DNA from: Isotricha intestinalis
Taxonomy: Eukaryota; Ciliophora; Litostomatea; Vestibuliferida; Isotrichidae
Reading direction: 5' to 3'
Assembly (NCBI GenBank): GCA_023807065.1
Contig: JAJJLU010003489.1
Coordinates: forward strand, 1-64,000
DNA: 64,000 nucleotides
The position numbers were made by a program, and so were the translations under genes. Shown piece after piece: positions 40,781 through 50,118 of this stretch. The notes under the pieces were generated by a model. It saw only the letters and a list, made by a program, of their open reading frames with translations. It was not told the DNA's origin and did no database searches. Position 1 is the stretch's first letter, and each line of letters begins with the position of its first letter.

Positions 40781-42203
40781 ATCAAAATATGCATATTATA
40801 ATTTTAGATTAACTAATTATGAAATCTTATATAATAATTATACCATCCCTTCAATTTTTATATTAAAAAGAAAATTAATTAAAGGGATTATTGAATTTAT
40901 TCATTCAATTGAATATAAAAATATAAAAACTGCAATTCCTAATTATAAATTTTTGTTTATGCTTTTTAATCGTCTTTATGAAGTAAAGGAAAAAATAAAA
41001 GACAATAATCTACAAAATAAAATTGAAAATGTTTTATATATTATTAAAGAGGAATTATATAAATTAATAAAAGAAGAGAAAAATAAATTGAGTAAATTTA
41101 GAGAAATTAATCAAATTGAAAGTAAAAAAATTCAACCATTTTCAGAAGAAGAAATAATATTAATAAATGAAAAATGTTCAAAATTAGAAAAAGGAAGGTT
41201 AGAAAGTAAATATGAATATGAATATGAGGAAAAAAATAAAAAAAAAATTCATTTAACATTTTTAATCAATTTTCTAAATTTTATTAAAGAACAAGCAAAT
41301 GATTTGATTCATATTTTATTAGAAGATAATTGTCAATATTTTTTAAATGAAACTAAGTCTGAAAATAAATTGAAAAAATTAGAGGATTATATTAATAAAT
41401 TATGTCAAAAAGAAATAATTTCAGATAAGGTTTCTGGAGATGAGTTGATAGAAATGTTTTTTTTTCAACCAAAAATAAAAGATAAAGAATGTAGAGTATT
41501 AAATGAATTAGAATTCTTTTTAAATAATAATAACATTGAAATAAATGTAGATAATTTAGATTTCTCAAATGATATTAATGAGATTAATACTTATTTTAAT
41601 AATTTTAAAATTATACAAGATCATTTTCAAAAAATAATTAAAGAAGAAGGTTCTGATATAAAATTAATAGATGATATAGAAGAAAAAAAAGATATTGAAT
41701 ATTTATTAGGAATTAAAAGAGAAAGAGAAAATGAAACTGAGAATTACAAAAATTACATTATTAAAAAAATATATAGTGCTTTTAATTATATTGAATTATG
41801 TATAAATAATTCAAAAAATTTAAAAGAAAAAATTTTAACAACAATAAATAATATAATTCATATGGATTTAAAAATAAAAAAAATTGAATTAATTATTAAT
41901 GAAATGGGTAAATATCCAATAAAAGAATTTTCATTTAATAAATTATTTAAAGAATGGAAAAAAAAAGAACTAGAAAATATAAAATATATTGAAGGTACTA
42001 TTATTTATAACGAGGTAAATAATGAATTAAAAAATTTATCATTTGATATAATTAAAAATGATTTAAAATTATATATAGAGAATAATAAAAATAAAAATTT
42101 CTATTTCTATAATGAAGAAGGGGATATTTCAACAAATTTATTTCTATATCAAAATCAAATTCCTCCTGATTTATGTAAATTATGTTATAAATATATTAAA
42201 TAA
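40779..42203 (+). CDS. 3' part of the frameshifted zinc-ribbon/coiled-coil gene
   Basis: This frame is open from just after the TAG at 40767-40769 to the TAA at 42201-42203, and it takes over exactly where the upstream frame stops (FKSKYAYYNFRLTNYEILYN onward). No ATG lies near its start, so it is unlikely to be an independent gene; the first ATG is 60 codons in. The 474 residues are charged and helical, with coiled-coil stretches, and the protein ends QIPPDLCKLCYKYIK with a C-x2-C pair that could contribute to a terminal zinc site. Either a 1-nt indel (mutation or assembly error in the ATTTAAA run) or programmed +1 frameshifting explains the break. Confidence 0.5.
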   Translation, partial: KSKYAYYNFRLTNYEILYNNYTIPSIFILKRKLIKGIIEFIHSIEYKNIKTAIPNYKFLFMLFNRLYEVKEKIKDNNLQNKIENVLYIIKEELYKLIKEEKNKLSKFREINQIESKKIQPFSEEEIILINEKCSKLEKGRLESKYEYEYEEKNKKKIHLTFLINFLNFIKEQANDLIHILLEDNCQYFLNETKSENKLKKLEDYINKLCQKEIISDKVSGDELIEMFFFQPKIKDKECRVLNELEFFLNNNNIEINVDNLDFSNDINEINTYFNNFKIIQDHFQKIIKEEGSDIKLIDDIEEKKDIEYLLGIKRERENETENYKNYIIKKIYSAFNYIELCINNSKNLKEKILTTINNIIHMDLKIKKIELIINEMGKYPIKEFSFNKLFKEWKKKELENIKYIEGTIIYNEVNNELKNLSFDIIKNDLKLYIENNKNKNFYFYNEEGDISTNLFLYQNQIPPDLCKLCYKYIK

Positions 42204-42347
42204 ATGTTTTTATAAAAGTTAAATTTAGATTACTTTAATTATAATAAATATTAAAAAATAATAAATTAAATATTCTTATTTAAATTTTAAATTAGAAATA
42301 TCAATAATTATATATAATAACAAAAAATAAATAAATTTATTAAAATC

Positions 42348-42660
42348 TCAAAAAATATTTTATTAAAATAAATGTAAGACCCATATTTAAGTAATAGAAG
42401 AAAAAAAGAAATTAGCCTTATCATAAGGAAGTAAAGCATACATATCTATATATAAATCAATAAATTCTTTTTCATATTCTACTTTTCTTCCAAATATAGT
42501 AACTAAAGGTAATTTTTTACAATTTATATTTTTCGAAACATCATTTATTTCCATAAATTTGTCTATTATATCTTATTTGATTTATCATTTTTGCTACTAA
42601 TATTAAATACATGCATCTGGCATGCTTTATTATATTTTTATTATTTCTTTTATAATAATT
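42348..42660 (-). pseudogene. Decayed partial copy of the EF-hand gene at 39216-39797
   Basis: Long stretches match the EF-hand gene nearly base for base, including AGCCTTATCATAAGGAAGTA (about 42413-42432), AATATAGTAACTAAAGGTAA, and the start region with its 5' flank (TTATTATATTTTTATTATTT). Two internal blocks are missing, roughly 55 and 240 bp, each removed between short matching triplets (CAT and ATA). Several small indels and a lost start codon context destroy the frame. The peptide MINQIRYNRQIY survives and mirrors MTNQMRYNRQIY of the parent. Homology extends slightly beyond both gene ends, so this was a DNA-level duplication, not retroposition. Confidence 0.85.
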
Positions 42661-42772
42661 AAAACCTAAATTTTTATCGCATTTTTTTAAATTTAAATTG
42701 ATTTTTGTATTTTTATTAAGTTTCATAATTGAAAACAAGTTGAATTTCTTTTAGATTCTTTTTCTATTATTT

Positions 42773-45700
42773 TTAAATAGTTATATTTATCATATTCTGA
42801 AGTATAAAAATATATTTATAAAATAATAAATAAGGAATTGATGATAATCTTTTATCTTGAATCAATAATTGTAGATTTGAAAAATCTTCATAAAATGAAT
42901 CACTAAAATATGGTAATTCATTTTCAATTATTTTTATGTTATCAAAATAATTGTCAACATCAAATCCTAAGTTTTGTATTTCATATACATTATCATAAAT
43001 TTGTATATTAAATTCTTCTTCATTTTCAAATAATTCTTCAATTGATTTTTTATTATGTTTTACAATATTTTCAATTATTTCAAAATTATAAAATATATTA
43101 TAACAAATACAAGAAATTATATAAACTTCATTAAAGTATTTATTTTTATTTTCTAAATTATTTATTAATATTATTTTTGAATAAAAGTTATTTATTCTTG
43201 TATTTAATTCATTAAAAAAAATATTCCTTTTCTGAGTGAAATTCGTGGTGAATAATTTTTCATTAAAATTAGAAATTAGTAAATCTTCCAATTTATTAGT
43301 ATTATATTTGAATAATATATTATAAATCGAATTAATAAATTCTATTAATAAAGGAGTTAAAAGTATAATATATTTAAGAAACAATAATTGATCTTTTGAT
43401 AAAATTTCATTGGATTTATTTATAAAATTATATATTATATTCTTATAATCCAAAGTTATTTTTTTCTTATTTTTTGAAAATTTATCAATTGTTTTTTCAA
43501 GATTATTTAAATATCCATTGATTTTTTTATCTAATTCAATTATAATTGAATGATCTTTTTTATACTTTTCTTTATGCATTGCTTTTTGAATAATTCTATT
43601 AGAATAACAAAAATCTTGATATATTTCATCATATGTTACATTTTTATTTTTTATATTTTTCTGACTTATGTATTCTTCCTTCTTTATATTTTCAACTATT
43701 TTTTCATCCCAAATTAATAAAAATTGCTCCATTGATAAATCAGTTATATTTAATGATTCAAATAATTTTTTATCATATTTTGAAAAAATTATTACATTTA
43801 CCAAATTGGGGTTTACATGATAAGATTTCGAAAATTTAACTAAATTTATTTTATAACCATTTGGATATTTACTTAAAATTGCTTTTCCTTTTAAAATATA
43901 ATTATTTGGATCTTTAGGATTATTATTTGGAGATATTTTAACAAAAATATATCCAGAATTTAATTTTCCATATTCATCTAATACTCCTCTTAATACTAAT
44001 GAATTTTTAATATATAGAATTCCTTCTTCAAATCTAATCTTTTTATTTAAATTATATAGTGCTTCATGTATTTTGATTGTAAATTCATCTTTGAAAAAAT
44101 TTTTTTTTTTAAAACATTTTATTAAATCTTCCATCCAATTATCATCAAAAGGGAAAAATGAAAAAATATAATCTAATTTTTTTATATATTTTTCCAAAAT
44201 TTCCATAAAAAAATTAATATTATATTCATTTTGATTAAATAATGCTCTTAAATATTTGTAATTTAATAATATTTTTTTTGGTCTTGACAATTCATATATA
44301 ACCAAATTTTTTGGGATTAAAGAAGAAAAATAATTAGATTTATCAATAATAATATAATCTTTATCTGAAAAGATTGTACTCCAAATACCAAAAAATCCAT
44401 TAAATAACATAATAGCAAAACTAGTTTTTTGATTTATGATTTTTGATATTTCATTTAATAATTTTTCTGAAATTTTATTACAACAAAAATGTGATATTTC
44501 ATTTGGATTATTTTTAGACTCTTTTTTTTTTCTCATTTTTTCTAAAGGAATTCTATAATTAATTGGTATTATAGAATTAAAAAAAATATAAAATTTCTTT
44601 TTAAACTCTAATAATTTCCCTGATTCAATTATTTGAAGAATATTATAATTTTTAGTATTAGAATTTATAAAATAACAAGATAAATCTAAATATTGGGATT
44701 CTGAATATCCTATAAATTTAAATATATTATTTGGTCCTATTCCTCTTTTTAAAATAAATATAACATAAGCTTCAGCAAATTTATCTCTTAGATAAAATGT
44801 CTCATAATTATTATTTCCTCTGAATTTTAAATTCACTAAATCTTTTTTATCAATTAAATTTAAATGATTTTGGAGGTTGTCACTAACAATAGGAATAAAA
44901 CAACTAAAATAATTAATTGTCAAATTTTGAATTTTTATATTAAAAATATGTTCTTTAATTTCTGAATTTTTATTTTCAAATTTTTCTTCTATATATTTAA
45001 ATAATTCATCGTAATTCATTTTATAATCTTGAAGATTTTCTTTAAAAGTTTCTAAACATAAATAATATATTATTGAGTAAAATTTATTTATATTTTGTAA
45101 AAATTTCAATATTTTTTCGTTGTAATTTAATAACATTTTTATCAAACCATAATAAGTAATAATTTTATAACAAATTAAAGATAATAAAATCCAAATGAAA
45201 TCAATTCTCAAATTAGGATAATTTTCCATAATAACTTCTGAAAAAGTTTTATTATTTAAATTTATATCATTATTTTGTGAATAAGATTGACTGTTTAAAA
45301 ACCATTTGTCTTTGATAGAATTAAAAAATAATAAATTTTGCAAAGTTTCAATTCTTATTTTAACTTTTAAAACTAAATGATTAAATTTTAAATTATCAAA
45401 ATCATCTTGAAAATTTTTATAAATAAATAAATTAAATTTATAAGTCATATCTTTTTTTTGGAATTTAAAAGTATAATCCCCATGAAAATCAATTTTTTTT
45501 AGATAGAAAAAAATTTCAGAATAATCAAAATTATTTTTTAAAACATTTTTATAAGAAGTTATATGAAATAAATGAATAATATCATTAATAGAAAAATTAA
45601 AATAAATCATAAATTTCCATTTTGAAGTAGGAAAATAATTTCTGTTTTTTAAATCTTTTTTTTCAAAAATTTTTAATTCATTTTTTAAAGGATTAATTAA

Positions 45701-45901
45701 TTCAATTACTGAATTTGTAGATATTTCATAATTTAAATAAAATTTTTCAGTTTCATTATTATATTCAAATACTGCATTATTAGAAGAAATTCTTAAATCA
45801 TATAATGAATAATAGTTTAAAAAACTTTTACTTTTCCCATACTCAAATCTTTCCAAAGAATAAAATTTAAATTCAGTTTTTTTTTCTTTGAAAGATTTCA
45901 T
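42773..45901 (-). CDS. RDR-family RNA-dependent RNA polymerase, catalytic motif lost
   Basis: This 1042-residue protein carries the ordered landmarks of cellular RDR/QDE-1/EGO-1 polymerases. These are FIGYSESQYLDLSCYF (near residue 400), SFAIMLFNGFFGIW (about 500), VIYELSRPKKILLNYKYLRALF (about 540), LRGVLDEYGKLNSGYIFVK (about 630-650), and NPNLVNV with the W-D strand FLLIWDEKIV. Where active enzymes have the metal-binding DLDGD before that strand, this protein reads DLSME (721-725), and the loop just upstream is about 20 residues short. No DxDGD occurs elsewhere. The frame is continuous and conserved in composition, so it is probably expressed as a pseudo-polymerase, a recent loss, or a highly divergent enzyme. 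RDRs amplify small-RNA triggers for silencing. Divergent from an HD gene. Confidence 0.75.
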   Translation of the reverse strand: MKSFKEKKTEFKFYSLERFEYGKSKSFLNYYSLYDLRISSNNAVFEYNNETEKFYLNYEISTNSVIELINPLKNELKIFEKKDLKNRNYFPTSKWKFMIYFNFSINDIIHLFHITSYKNVLKNNFDYSEIFFYLKKIDFHGDYTFKFQKKDMTYKFNLFIYKNFQDDFDNLKFNHLVLKVKIRIETLQNLLFFNSIKDKWFLNSQSYSQNNDINLNNKTFSEVIMENYPNLRIDFIWILLSLICYKIITYYGLIKMLLNYNEKILKFLQNINKFYSIIYYLCLETFKENLQDYKMNYDELFKYIEEKFENKNSEIKEHIFNIKIQNLTINYFSCFIPIVSDNLQNHLNLIDKKDLVNLKFRGNNNYETFYLRDKFAEAYVIFILKRGIGPNNIFKFIGYSESQYLDLSCYFINSNTKNYNILQIIESGKLLEFKKKFYIFFNSIIPINYRIPLEKMRKKKESKNNPNEISHFCCNKISEKLLNEISKIINQKTSFAIMLFNGFFGIWSTIFSDKDYIIIDKSNYFSSLIPKNLVIYELSRPKKILLNYKYLRALFNQNEYNINFFMEILEKYIKKLDYIFSFFPFDDNWMEDLIKCFKKKNFFKDEFTIKIHEALYNLNKKIRFEEGILYIKNSLVLRGVLDEYGKLNSGYIFVKISPNNNPKDPNNYILKGKAILSKYPNGYKINLVKFSKSYHVNPNLVNVIIFSKYDKKLFESLNITDLSMEQFLLIWDEKIVENIKKEEYISQKNIKNKNVTYDEIYQDFCYSNRIIQKAMHKEKYKKDHSIIIELDKKINGYLNNLEKTIDKFSKNKKKITLDYKNIIYNFINKSNEILSKDQLLFLKYIILLTPLLIEFINSIYNILFKYNTNKLEDLLISNFNEKLFTTNFTQKRNIFFNELNTRINNFYSKIILINNLENKNKYFNEVYIISCICYNIFYNFEIIENIVKHNKKSIEELFENEEEFNIQIYDNVYEIQNLGFDVDNYFDNIKIIENELPYFSDSFYEDFSNLQLLIQDKRLSSIPYLLFYKYIFILQNMINITI

Positions 45902-45972
45902 TTTTAAAAAAATAGAAAATAAAAATAAAACAAATAATTAAATAAAAAAATTAATAAATATTATTTAATTTA
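45902..45972. promoter_or_regulatory. Compact bidirectional promoter region between RDR-like and HD genes
   Basis: Only 71 bp of nearly pure A/T separate the two divergent start codons, so initiation of both genes must share this stretch. No specific element can be named. Co-regulation is inferred from geometry only. Confidence 0.4.
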
Positions 45973-46968
45973 ATGGAAGTGGCAATACCATATTTTTATA
46001 GTGAAAAAATATTAGTAGATATGTGTAAAAAAAATTCATATTATGCTTTTTGTAAGGAATTTAATCAAGAAAATGAAAATAAAGAAATTCCAGAAAAATT
46101 TAATTTTATTAAAAAATTTCCAAATTACTTTTCATTTATACAAAATATAGATAATATAGCTACAAAACAATTACAAGATAAATTAGTATATAAAAACTTT
46201 AATATAAATTTAGAAATAAGGAAAATTTTATTATACCACACATCACTTTATTTAGAAGAAATAGATAGAATTATGGTTGAAGAATGGTTTAAATTAAGAT
46301 TGAATACAAAAATGCATTCTAGTATTTTTTTTCATTTAGTTGAAACAAATATGCCAAAATTAATTTGTGAATATGATAAAAATATTTTATATTGGACTAT
46401 TTTATTTCATGATTCAGGAAAACATCTACAAATGAATCCTTATATTAAAGAAGATTATACTGGAATGCTTATAGATAGAACTCATCCTTTAAAAAGTGTT
46501 ATTGTTTTTATTAATACCTTTTTAAAAAATAATTTTATTTTTTTTGAAAACGAAGAACAAAAAAAAGAATTTTTAAATATTTTTAAAAATTTCTGTGAAA
46601 TAATATTTAATTCTTATTCTTATGAATATATTGCTTTTTTAGACAGAAATTACTATAATATGAGTTTGAATAAAATTAATGAAATGGATAAATTTATAAT
46701 ATTTTTAAAAGAAATGAAAAATAATAAATGGATATATGATATCTTTGTTTTAATATTATTCCATCAAAGTCTTCCAAATAATGATTATAATATGAATAAA
46801 CCATTATTACCTGAAATATATATAAAAAAATATTTTGATAAAAGATTAATTGAATTAATGAGGATTATTATGGTTTATGATTCTTGTTCACATTCACTTT
46901 TTATAGGAGGAATATGGATTAAAGAAATAAACAAACATATTGATATTTTAAGGAAATTATTTAATTAA
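45973..46968 (+). CDS. HD-domain metal-dependent phosphohydrolase
   Basis: The 331-residue protein shows the HD superfamily signature H...HD...D: His115 (KMHSSIFFHLVE), His146-Asp147 (ILFHDSGKH), and Asp303 (MVYDSCSH), with an extra conserved-looking His171 (RTHPLKSVIVF). The all-helical composition fits. HD proteins hydrolyse phosphate esters such as nucleotides, cyclic nucleotides or (p)ppGpp; the substrate here cannot be read from the sequence. It lacks GAF, PAS or transmembrane parts and is not an obvious cyclic-nucleotide phosphodiesterase. It shares a 71-bp promoter with the RDR-like gene, and ends 16 bp from the convergent WD40 gene. Confidence 0.7.
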   Translation: MEVAIPYFYSEKILVDMCKKNSYYAFCKEFNQENENKEIPEKFNFIKKFPNYFSFIQNIDNIATKQLQDKLVYKNFNINLEIRKILLYHTSLYLEEIDRIMVEEWFKLRLNTKMHSSIFFHLVETNMPKLICEYDKNILYWTILFHDSGKHLQMNPYIKEDYTGMLIDRTHPLKSVIVFINTFLKNNFIFFENEEQKKEFLNIFKNFCEIIFNSYSYEYIAFLDRNYYNMSLNKINEMDKFIIFLKEMKNNKWIYDIFVLILFHQSLPNNDYNMNKPLLPEIYIKKYFDKRLIELMRIIMVYDSCSHSLFIGGIWIKEINKHIDILRKLFN

Positions 46969-46984
46969 AAAATTTATTTAAATA

Positions 46985-48088
46985 TTAATTTTTTATTTGA
47001 AATTGGGATTCTTCAAATTTGAGTTCTAAAGGATAATCCCAAATTTTTATTCTTCCATCTGCAGAAAATGTTAGTAAACAATTACCATAATTTAATATTC
47101 CATTAATCAAACCTTTATGTGTAAAATCATAAAAACAGATAACTTCATATTTTTCTTTATTTTTACAGTAAAATCTTATTTTATAATTTTCTTCATCTTC
47201 ATCGCTTAAATATTCTCCTGTTATAAATATAATTTCATTTTTTATTTTTGTAACACAAATACAATAACATTTATAATCAATATTTTCAATTTTTAATTCT
47301 TGTGTTACTTTTTCTTGATTTTTATCAACACAAATAATAATAATATTTTTATAACCACAAATTACTTTAATTGAATCTTCTGTTTTTTCAAATATTTGTA
47401 AAGAATTTTCAAAAACTTCTTCATCACAAATTTTTTTTTTTTCAAAATCACTATTCCATAAATAAGTTCCAGTTTTTCCAGAAGCAAATAAAAATTTAAA
47501 ATCTTGAATATAAAGAATAGTGTATATAGGGAATTGAATATCTTGATTTTTGTTTTCTTCAATTGTTAATTCTTGAATAACTGAATAATTTTGTTCAATA
47601 TTAGTTATTTTAATGAAACCATCTAAAGAACAAGTATAAAGATTTTTATCACATAATATGATTCTTTGAATTCTATCATTATGAATCGGTTGGCTGTATT
47701 TTCTTTCTTTTATATAAATTAATTCTTTTTCAAAGGTAATTTTATTTTTATTTAAAGTAATTTTTTTCTTTTCTTTCCATAATTGAACATGACCAAATAT
47801 TGAGCCTGTATAAAAACTTACTTGGTCAATTATATAAATTGAAGAAACTATAAATTCTTGTTCCATTTCTTTTTTATCAATTAATTTAAATGTTGTATCC
47901 CATATTGATAAAATTCCATCACACGAAGCAACAACAATATTTCCTGATTGAAAAATTCCAACAGCATAAATTTCTTCTTGATGAAATTTAATTTCATTTC
48001 TTTTATTTAATTTTTTTTTTATATTATCAATGTCTTTTAAAACTAAATTCAGTTTTTTTAAATCAGATTTTGAATTCTTATCTTCCAT
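46985..48088 (-). CDS. WD40-repeat protein
   Basis: The 367-residue protein has a short N-terminal coiled coil (residues 5-40) and then a propeller of degenerate WD40 repeats: IFQSGNIVVASCDGILSIWD, FYTGSIFGHVQLWK, CSLDGFIKI, FASGKTGTYLWN, LTFSADGRIKIWD. It lies directly downstream (same strand) of a RING/B-box/WD40 gene and may be a shortened relative that lost the zinc-binding head. The partner is unknown. Confidence 0.7.
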   Translation of the reverse strand: MEDKNSKSDLKKLNLVLKDIDNIKKKLNKRNEIKFHQEEIYAVGIFQSGNIVVASCDGILSIWDTTFKLIDKKEMEQEFIVSSIYIIDQVSFYTGSIFGHVQLWKEKKKITLNKNKITFEKELIYIKERKYSQPIHNDRIQRIILCDKNLYTCSLDGFIKITNIEQNYSVIQELTIEENKNQDIQFPIYTILYIQDFKFLFASGKTGTYLWNSDFEKKKICDEEVFENSLQIFEKTEDSIKVICGYKNIIIICVDKNQEKVTQELKIENIDYKCYCICVTKIKNEIIFITGEYLSDEDEENYKIRFYCKNKEKYEVICFYDFTHKGLINGILNYGNCLLTFSADGRIKIWDYPLELKFEESQFQIKN

Positions 48089-48177
48089 AACTCTTATTTA
48101 TTCTTATAAATAACAAAATCCCTTTTCTAAAAAAAAAATTAAATATTTAAATAAAAATTAAAACAATTAAAAAAACC

Positions 48178-50118
48178 TTAATTCCAAATTTTAATGGTTT
48201 TATCAGCAGAACCTGAAATTAATCTTCCATCTTTTAATTGGCAAAGAGCAAAAACACTATTTTTATGCCCATTTATAACTTGAACACAAACATAATCTTT
48301 GATATCCCACAATCTAATAGTACAATCACAAGATCCAGAAGCTAATCTAGTATCTTTTAATTGTATCATAGAAATAATACCATCAGTATGACCAATTAAA
48401 TTTTTAATTAATTTAATTTCATTTCCTTTCATTTCTGGATTATAATTGTAACATAATATTTTTATTGTCTTATCTATTGAAGCTGAAGCAAATTCTCCTT
48501 TTTTATTCTTTAATGCTACTACACTATGAACTTCATCTTTATGTCCTTTATATGTAATTAAACATTTATTTTTTTGTAAATCCCATATTTTTACCATTTT
48601 ATCTGCAGATGCTGTTATCAATATATTTGGATATAATTCATCTAATGAAAATATTGTGTTTTCATGTCCTTTTAAGATTTTTATTATTTTTAAATTTGAA
48701 TTGATTATTTTAATTGTTTCATCTCTTCCACAATATGCTATATTATTATTTGATAGTTTTTTCATACAATGAACAAATATTGCTTTTGAAAATATTGATT
48801 TTATTTTGTTATATTGAGTTTCTGGAATTTTTTCAGGACCATAAATTGGATATTTTTGCTCTATTTTTCCATTTGGATAATATGTACTCACATTATTATT
48901 ATGTATTTCTTTTTGTTCACCTTCATTAACATTAATATGATAATCATTAACATCCCATTCAATTATTTGATCATCTCTTCCTCCTGATAATAATTTATTT
49001 TCATGTATATTTAATAAAGAAAAAATATAATCAGTATGACCTTTCATCGTTGATATACATTTATACTTTTTTTCTTCTTCATCTAATGATAATACATTCC
49101 ATATTTTAATAAATTGATCTTGAGAGCCTGAAGCTAAGAAACCTGAATCTATTTGAGTTAAACATGTTACTGTGTTTAAATGACCTTCTAATACTCCTAA
49201 ACATAACATATTATAGTGAACAAAATTAAATTTATAATTTAAATGATTTTGATTTGAAAATTCATTTATTATTTTATCTATTTTTTCTAAATTTGATAAG
49301 TCTTCTGGGATAAATGTTATTCCTTTGAAATCTTTTTTTATTTTTTTAATTAATTTATATCTATTTACACTTATTTCTTTATTTTCTTTTGTATCATTAT
49401 AATAAATTTTATATATATTTAATAGAGTATCAAACATAGAATCAATATTATTTAAACTTTCTGAATATTGTTTTCTATAATTATCATTCAATTCATTTAA
49501 TTTTTTAGTTAAATTTTCTATGATTTCTAATTTTTTATTATTTTCAATATCTGCAAAAGACTTAAATTCATTTTTAATATTAAATATTTCTTTTTCAAAC
49601 TGATCATAAGTATCAAAAGTAAAATTAGGTCTTCTAACAATTCTTTTTCTAAAATATTCTTCTAATGAAACAATATTATGGCCATCTTTTTCATCATGTC
49701 TATTTTCATTAATACATTTTTGGCAAAATTCAATTTTACATTTTTTACAATAAGAAATTGCTTTATTTCCAAAATGAGCATTACAAGTAATTTCATTATT
49801 ATCATCTTTATATTTTGAGAAATTATAAGAAAAAAAATTATTTAATTCTTTATATGAATATTCTATATTTCCTTTATTACAAGTACAAGGGATTGTAACA
49901 TTATTTTTATTTTCTAAACATGATAATTCATCTATTAAAAGAAGACGACTTATACATGTATAACATATTATGTGTCTGCATGAAAATACTTGAAATGAGT
50001 TATATTGAACATTTATTTTGCATATATAACATTGTCCATATGATACTTTAGATATATCTCCATCTTTTTTTTCTTCTTCAACTTTTTCTGGTTCTTCGTG
50101 AATATTTTCATCTGACAT
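48178..50118 (-). CDS. RING / B-box / coiled-coil / WD40 protein (TRIM-like ubiquitin ligase)
   Basis: The 646-residue protein has an N-terminal RING-like finger (Cys30, Cys33, Cys47, His49, Cys52, Cys55, Cys78, Cys80). A B-box follows with the spacing Cys112-x2-His115, Cys124-x2-Cys127, Cys132-x2-Cys135, His141, His147. Then come a coiled coil (about 170-260) and a seven-repeat WD40 propeller from about residue 305 to the end (for example FLASGSQDQFIKIWNVL, LITASADKMVKIWDLQ, RLASGSCDCTIRLWDIKD, RLISGSADKTIKIWN). This tripartite head plus WD40 tail is the layout of a TRIM-like or TRAF7-like E3 ligase, with the propeller as substrate receptor. Ligase activity is inferred; the loop between the RING zinc sites is longer than usual. 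Confidence 0.8.
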   Translation of the reverse strand: MSDENIHEEPEKVEEEKKDGDISKVSYGQCYICKINVQYNSFQVFSCRHIICYTCISRLLLIDELSCLENKNNVTIPCTCNKGNIEYSYKELNNFFSYNFSKYKDDNNEITCNAHFGNKAISYCKKCKIEFCQKCINENRHDEKDGHNIVSLEEYFRKRIVRRPNFTFDTYDQFEKEIFNIKNEFKSFADIENNKKLEIIENLTKKLNELNDNYRKQYSESLNNIDSMFDTLLNIYKIYYNDTKENKEISVNRYKLIKKIKKDFKGITFIPEDLSNLEKIDKIINEFSNQNHLNYKFNFVHYNMLCLGVLEGHLNTVTCLTQIDSGFLASGSQDQFIKIWNVLSLDEEEKKYKCISTMKGHTDYIFSLLNIHENKLLSGGRDDQIIEWDVNDYHINVNEGEQKEIHNNNVSTYYPNGKIEQKYPIYGPEKIPETQYNKIKSIFSKAIFVHCMKKLSNNNIAYCGRDETIKIINSNLKIIKILKGHENTIFSLDELYPNILITASADKMVKIWDLQKNKCLITYKGHKDEVHSVVALKNKKGEFASASIDKTIKILCYNYNPEMKGNEIKLIKNLIGHTDGIISMIQLKDTRLASGSCDCTIRLWDIKDYVCVQVINGHKNSVFALCQLKDGRLISGSADKTIKIWN

